Shown: one piece after another, positions 8,730 to 12,317 of the stretch
Layout: each line of letters begins with the position of its first letter
How positions within the stretch are numbered: the stretch's first letter is position 1
NCBI GenBank assembly: GCA_027347545.1
Contig: DAIEQT010000124.1
Coordinates: forward strand, 1-12,317
Reading direction: 5' to 3'
From: Ignavibacteria bacterium
GTDB taxonomy: Bacteria > Bacteroidota > Ignavibacteria > Ignavibacteriales > Melioribacteraceae
DNA length: 12,317 nt
Made by a program: the position numbers and the translations under genes
Notes under the pieces: model-generated
Database searches by the model: none
Told to the model about the DNA's origin: nothing
What the model saw: only the letters and a program-made list of their open reading frames with translations

Positions 8730-11165
8730 TTATAAGATCGGCGCGTTAAGACCAATCACAAAATTGTTGGTACCAAAATAATTCAACTTCCACGTAAACT
8801 CTAATCTAAAAGGAAACAAAGCTTGCCCAATGCCAAATCCGATTTCAGCAAACGGCTTCTTAAATTCTGTTAATGAGTATCCGATTCCATATTTATTAAT
8901 GCTTGGCATAATTGATTTGCTTTCGGCTTTCGTTTCAATAAGTGCTGCGTTGAAGTGCACGCTCATATTCATTTGCCAATCAACTAAAAACTCAAGATTG
9001 AGGAAGCGAAAAATCTCATCACCTAAATCATTATCAATAGAAAGAACAACCGCTTTATCTCCAAATACTTCTCCTGTGCGCAAAGTTCTGAATGTGTTCG
9101 ACTGGCTTGCTATGCTGATATTGCCGGGTAGTGAATGCATCATTTGAAAAGGAATTTTACCGTTTGAATAAAGTCCCATTAGCGTGAAATTCATTCTCGC
9201 CGATGCAAAGGTTGGGATGTAACCGGTAAGTGTTAAACGGTACATCTGAAAATCTAAACTGCTCTTTAGCAAATCTGAATTACTGAAAATAAAATTGCCG
9301 CTCAAAGTAGCGTAAGCTCCACCTTGACTTATTTTTCTTCTAAAGTAACCGTCTTCTATAAACTTTCTGAAATCCAACTGAAAGTTAGCAGTTAAAGCGT
9401 TGATTTTAGTTTCATAAATTGGTTGGACAGGGTTATAAGTTTTACTCTTATTGAAGAAAGAAAAATCGGTGTTTACAAAGGCGCTATTATCGGTTCTGTT
9501 CATATAACCAATTCCAAGGCTTAGCACCGGAAAAACTTGACTCCACACGCCCGCGCTAAAACCCTTTGTGTAATAGTAATCTCGGAAATCATATTTGCCA
9601 ATAAGATTTACTAACGTGGAAGTTAGTCTGTTATACCGGATTGATTCACTAAAAAGATCTGTTAATTTACTGAATGCGCGGAAAGCCAGATTTGATGTTC
9701 TGTAATCACCCAGATAATAATTGCCGGCAAACTCACCCTTAAATTTTTCATCAGCGAAACCGTAGGATAAATCCAGCCTAAAGTTGCTTCGTTTATCAAA
9801 TTGCTGGATAGCATTCATCCCAAAGTTAAGCGAGTGCCCCTCAACCCGGTTAAATGAATAAAGGGAGAGAGGTCCGCTCATAAAGAAATTATTACCGAGA
9901 GGAATTGCAGGAGACAGGATGGAAAAATTATCCCAGAAACTCCTTGGAACAGATTCAACACTGTCTATCCTTGCGTAAGCTTCCAGTTCTTCTTTTGTAT
10001 TGGGAATTGTTTGTGTTGATTTCCAATAAAGCGAGTCTTTTTTATCGGCGTCCGGATTTACTTTGACAATCGTCATATCGAAAAAATCGCTGTCGAATTT
10101 ATTATTGATCTGGTAATCATAAAAAATTGTGTTTAACTCAAAGCCGAATTTCATCAACCCTAGCGGATTGCCTTCAACAGAAATGCGGTAATCAATCGGC
10201 ATAACAATTTTATTTTCGAATTCTGTGAATTGCTGGATAATGCTAATCTTGTCAAATATTCTTCCGGGATTAGCTGGATTGTTCATTCCCGCCTCGAGTT
10301 TTACCAGGTTGAATGATTTATCGGCAATGTATAGCGTTCCTACAAACCCGGGATCAATTTTACGTAGCGGCTCGAATTTTATTTTGAACACAGTTTGTCT
10401 ATCCATTGCTAGCGTATCTTCAATCAAATAGTCGTAGAATTCAATCGCTTCATCTGCAATTGGACTCATTAAAGGTCGGTTAAGAAAGCGAATATCATCT
10501 GTGTAGAAATTCTGTAAAAGTCTTCCGCCGGTGAAAATATTAATAGCGCTCGGAGTATTTGCTGATTGTTTGCGAGCAATAATTTCGTCTTTGTATTCGT
10601 TGGGCTTTCTAAAATATCCTTTGCTTTCATTTTCAATTATTCCTGTGATCTTTAATGCACTAGTATCTTTACCGCCCCCTAACCCGACACTAACGTTGGT
10701 ACCGGAAGAAGAAAAATCTTGAGTGGTTTTAACAATTCCTTTTGTGTAAGCGCGGAAGATGTAAGCATTTATTTTCTCTTCCCGGTCATGTTTAGCCATA
10801 ATTGTTCTACGCAAAATTTCGAATGCCGGGTTTTCGCCTGGCAGAACCGTTACTTCCGGCAAGTTTACAGGAACCGGGGCTAAGCGAATTTCCAATGTCT
10901 CATTAGAGTTTAGCTTCACATCGATTGTATCCGAAATGTAACCTATGTTTGATACAATCAATTTGTAATTACCCTTAGCAAGCCTAAGCTCGTAAAGTCC
11001 ATCAATTGTTGCCGAAGTGCCGGACAGAGTTCCGCTTATCCTAATGTTTGCATAAGCTAATCCTTGCAGAGTTGCCCTATCTGTAATTTTTCCTTTGAGT
11101 ACAAATTGCTGGGGCATAACTTTAGATGTAAATAGTAAAAGCAAAAGAAGAAGGCCTTGTTTCAT
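8730..11165 (-). CDS. Outer-membrane protein with carboxypeptidase-regulatory-like domain and DUF5686 barrel
   Basis: This 811-residue protein has a signal peptide (about 1-19, poly-Leu core, ending VMPQQ). A CarboxypepD_reg-like beta-sandwich follows at about 21-96 (KGKITDRATLQGLAYANI, later DGLYEL and GNYKLIVSNIGY), of the kind that precedes many Bacteroidota outer-membrane proteins. The rest matches the DUF5686 pattern: GENPAFEILRRTI at 110-122, DPGFVGTLYI at 271-280, LYSFNRVEGHSLNFG at 435-449, and then a run of amphipathic strands to the C-terminus, consistent with a barrel. There is no TonB box or plug domain that I can recognise, so I do not call it a SusC-type transporter. Function is unknown for the family. 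Being directly upstream of a secreted GH13 enzyme suggests envelope work linked to alpha-glucan use, which is inference. GGGAG lies 5 bases before the ATG. Confidence 0.85.
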   Translation of the reverse strand: MKQGLLLLLLLFTSKVMPQQFVLKGKITDRATLQGLAYANIRISGTLSGTSATIDGLYELRLAKGNYKLIVSNIGYISDTIDVKLNSNETLEIRLAPVPVNLPEVTVLPGENPAFEILRRTIMAKHDREEKINAYIFRAYTKGIVKTTQDFSSSGTNVSVGLGGGKDTSALKITGIIENESKGYFRKPNEYKDEIIARKQSANTPSAINIFTGGRLLQNFYTDDIRFLNRPLMSPIADEAIEFYDYLIEDTLAMDRQTVFKIKFEPLRKIDPGFVGTLYIADKSFNLVKLEAGMNNPANPGRIFDKISIIQQFTEFENKIVMPIDYRISVEGNPLGLMKFGFELNTIFYDYQINNKFDSDFFDMTIVKVNPDADKKDSLYWKSTQTIPNTKEELEAYARIDSVESVPRSFWDNFSILSPAIPLGNNFFMSGPLSLYSFNRVEGHSLNFGMNAIQQFDKRSNFRLDLSYGFADEKFKGEFAGNYYLGDYRTSNLAFRAFSKLTDLFSESIRYNRLTSTLVNLIGKYDFRDYYYTKGFSAGVWSQVFPVLSLGIGYMNRTDNSAFVNTDFSFFNKSKTYNPVQPIYETKINALTANFQLDFRKFIEDGYFRRKISQGGAYATLSGNFIFSNSDLLKSSLDFQMYRLTLTGYIPTFASARMNFTLMGLYSNGKIPFQMMHSLPGNISIASQSNTFRTLRTGEVFGDKAVVLSIDNDLGDEIFRFLNLEFLVDWQMNMSVHFNAALIETKAESKSIMPSINKYGIGYSLTEFKKPFAEIGFGIGQALFPFRLEFTWKLNYFGTNNFVIGLNAPIL

Positions 11166-11208
11166 AAAAACTCCCTAATATTGGCTGGCTTTAAGCGAGC
11201 GCTTGTGG

Positions 11209-11216
11209 CAAAAATA
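11209..11216 (-). promoter_or_regulatory. Candidate Bacteroidota-type -7 element
   Basis: On the minus strand this reads TATTTTTG, an exact match to the TAnnTTTG -7 motif of Bacteroidota. It lies 43 bases before the start codon of the DUF5686 gene. No convincing TTTG -33 element is found at the usual distance upstream, so the call is tentative, and promoter rules in Ignavibacteriota may differ. Confidence 0.35.
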
Positions 11217-11219
11217 AAA

Positions 11220-11244
11220 CAATCCGCTGTATAAATTCGGATTG
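11220..11244. repeat. 7-bp inverted repeat with 11-bp spacer upstream of the DUF5686 gene
   Basis: The arms CAATCCG (11220-11226) and CGGATTG (11238-11244) are perfect inverted complements around an 11-base AT-rich spacer. It lies 3 bases upstream (in minus-strand terms) of the candidate -7 element, in the position expected of an operator. Spacing of the arm centres is 18 bases, close to two DNA helical turns less a little, which would suit a dimeric regulator. Function is inferred. Confidence 0.4.
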
Positions 11245-11329
11245 TAATAGAAAGAAAAATTAATCTAATCGTATCGTTAGACGAAAAATTTTAGAAAATT
11301 GTTTCTGTTAATAAAATAAAATGTGAAAA

Positions 11330-11623
11330 ATGAAAGTGGCAATAACTGGGGCAACCGGATTGATTGGCAAGAAGCTCATGAAGAAACTCGTTGAGCAGGG
11401 CGATGAGGTTTTTATTTTGTCCCGTTCGGTGGATTTCGAAAAGCAAATTCTACCAAACGCTTCCGGGTACATAAAATGGGGCAATAATTCTAATTCTTGG
11501 CAATCAAAACTTTCCGGTGAGAAACTGTAATTCATCTTTCCGGAGAAAATATTAATGCGCTAAAAAAGGTGGGATGCTGATTTTATTTGAAGACCTTATC
11601 GCATCGTTAATGAATCCATTGAG
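11330..11623 (+). pseudogene. Frameshifted, truncated TIGR01777/SDR39U1-type NAD(P)-binding epimerase
   Basis: The first frame (ATG at 11330, stop at 11528-11530) encodes 66 residues starting MKVAITGATGLIGKKLMKKL, with the Rossmann GATGLIG motif of TIGR01777-family sugar-epimerase-like proteins, which are usually about 300 residues. Family sequence continues in other frames: ETVIHLSGENINA at 11521-11559 matches the family AVIxLAGENI motif in the +2 frame, and KRWDADFI at 11564-11587, back in the first frame, matches the following KRW motif. That implies one indel near 11518-11521 and a second in or near the A-run 11562-11567. A TGA follows at 11588. The remaining two thirds of the gene is absent, because the opposing gene ends at 11632. 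No Shine-Dalgarno is evident. Sequencing indels could explain the frameshifts but not the missing C-terminal portion. Confidence 0.75.
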
Positions 11624-11631
11624 AGAAAAAC

Positions 11632-12317
11632 TTACTCATACCAAGAAACCACTTCGAAGTTTTTTGTATTTGGAAATGCCGGCGGAGTAACAGTATAAAA
11701 CCTTTCATCAAATCTATGATTAAAGCGCAAACCTCTTACAGGATTACTCCCGGAATAAGTAGCAGTTACCCGTGTAGTTTTGGCAATAACACCACCAAGA
11801 ATATACCAGTTACCTAAGAAACTTTGAGTTACCAAGCCATCTTCAGGCCCAATGTTTCCATTCATAGCAAACATAGAGGCTTCTGTGTATATGTTTTCTC
11901 CTCTTGTGTCGGAGTTATCTTTAATTCTTATATTTTCTTCTGCAATAATTCCAAGCATATCATTCGAGTTCGGATTTGTTCTTGGGTTATCCAAGTATCT
12001 TATATTGTCCTCCAAGTAAACATTTCCAAATCCAGTTCTCCCTTTCTTCGTAGCAACGATACTTACATTTCCGTCAACTGTTCCCTTAGTATAAATATTA
12101 CACTTTTCCGCATAAATAACTCCGTTAGGTGCAAATGTAGATAAAGCAACGGTTGTATTAGCAGACCACGAAGAGGAACCCTCAAGTTTTGAGCTATATG
12201 TAATTGTTGCATCATTATTGAAATAAATACGAACATCTCTACCTTTATTTGGTGAAGAGCTCCCTCTGAATACTGAAGAGCCTGCTCTGGTACGTAAACC
12301 GGTAGTATCAAATTGAA
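11632..12317 (-). CDS. DUF4900/PilX-like surface or pilus-associated protein, C-terminal part (5' end beyond window)
   Basis: The frame is open from the right edge (first full codon at 12315) to a TAA-less end at 11634-11632 (TGA/TAA class stop read as the minus-strand complement of the bases there), giving 227 residues. The visible protein is beta-rich with short repeating strands: a segment around GVIYAEKCNIYTKGTVDGNV (residues 65-84), then NVYLEDNIRYLDNPRTNPNS (98-117) and DMLGIIAEENIRIKDN, an ASMFAMNG strand, a GGVIAKTTR strand, and the ending TPPAFPNTKNFEVVSWYE. From memory this order and the PRTNP, LGIIAE, GGII and PP-FP-T...VSW marks are those of DUF4900-type C-terminal regions in Ignavibacteria and related phyla, whose full proteins often begin with a prepilin-like segment. 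A TTG at 12015 could be mistaken for a start but lies inside the conserved region. Function is unknown; surface or type IV pilus-like association is family inference. Confidence 0.7.
   Translation of the reverse strand, partial: QFDTTGLRTRAGSSVFRGSSSPNKGRDVRIYFNNDATITYSSKLEGSSSWSANTTVALSTFAPNGVIYAEKCNIYTKGTVDGNVSIVATKKGRTGFGNVYLEDNIRYLDNPRTNPNSNDMLGIIAEENIRIKDNSDTRGENIYTEASMFAMNGNIGPEDGLVTQSFLGNWYILGGVIAKTTRVTATYSGSNPVRGLRFNHRFDERFYTVTPPAFPNTKNFEVVSWYE

Noticed and set aside
8730..11165. SusC/TonB-dependent transporter call for the DUF5686 protein
   Set aside because: The CarboxypepD_reg-like domain is shared with SusC proteins, but no plug domain or TonB box follows, and the later motifs fit DUF5686.
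11264..11281. TCTAA/TTAGA inverted repeat in the divergent region
   Set aside because: Arms are only 5 bases with an 8-base centre, expected by chance in AT-rich DNA.
11632..12015. A separate small protein starting at TTG 12015
   Set aside because: The same frame stays open upstream to the edge with matching beta-strand content, so the TTG is an internal leucine codon.
12063..12311. An 82-codon minus-strand open frame near the right edge
   Set aside because: It overlaps the DUF4900-like frame, which is open to the window edge and carries family motifs. This frame has no recognisable motif.

Overview
The window looks like a chromosomal segment of a Bacteroidota/Chlorobi-group bacterium, most likely Ignavibacteriota. 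This rests on family content rather than a marker gene. It is AT-rich, has a Wzi-like outer-membrane barrel, a carboxypeptidase-regulatory-domain/DUF5686 barrel, a secreted cyclomaltodextrinase-type GH13 enzyme, sensor kinases of a style common in that group, and a right-edge protein whose C-terminus resembles the DUF4900/PilX-like proteins of Ignavibacteria. No rRNA, tRNA, CRISPR array, IS element or phage gene is visible.

Layout. On the + strand, 61-1728 encodes a secreted Wzi-like outer-membrane barrel. Its stop codon directly abuts the stop of a minus-strand block running from 11165 down to 1729. In transcription order that block encodes a DUF5686 outer-membrane protein, a secreted cyclomaltodextrinase-like GH13 enzyme (26-bp gap), a cytoplasmic PAS-PAS-PAS-GAF histidine kinase (113-bp gap), a membrane CHASE4-type histidine kinase (132-bp gap) and an iodotyrosine-deiodinase-type flavoprotein (43-bp gap). 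Right of the 164-bp divergent region 11166-11329 lies the frameshifted and truncated 5' part of a TIGR01777/SDR39U1-type epimerase gene (11330 to about 11623). It collides with the 3' end of a large minus-strand gene that leaves the window at the right edge.

Working together. The DUF5686 barrel and the GH13 enzyme look like one envelope transcription unit, plausibly for maltodextrin or cyclodextrin breakdown. The two kinases share nearly the same catalytic core with unrelated sensor parts. No response regulator is present, so their partner must be elsewhere. The deiodinase-like enzyme keeps the family's flavin motifs and the three side chains that grip the amino-acid zwitterion of the substrate.

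No clearly new multi-gene system is seen. The most notable points are the decaying epimerase and its junction with the prepilin-like gene, the deiodinase with an intact substrate triad, the twin kinases, the histone-H1-like tail on one kinase, and an inverted repeat beside a Bacteroidota-type promoter element ahead of the DUF5686 gene.
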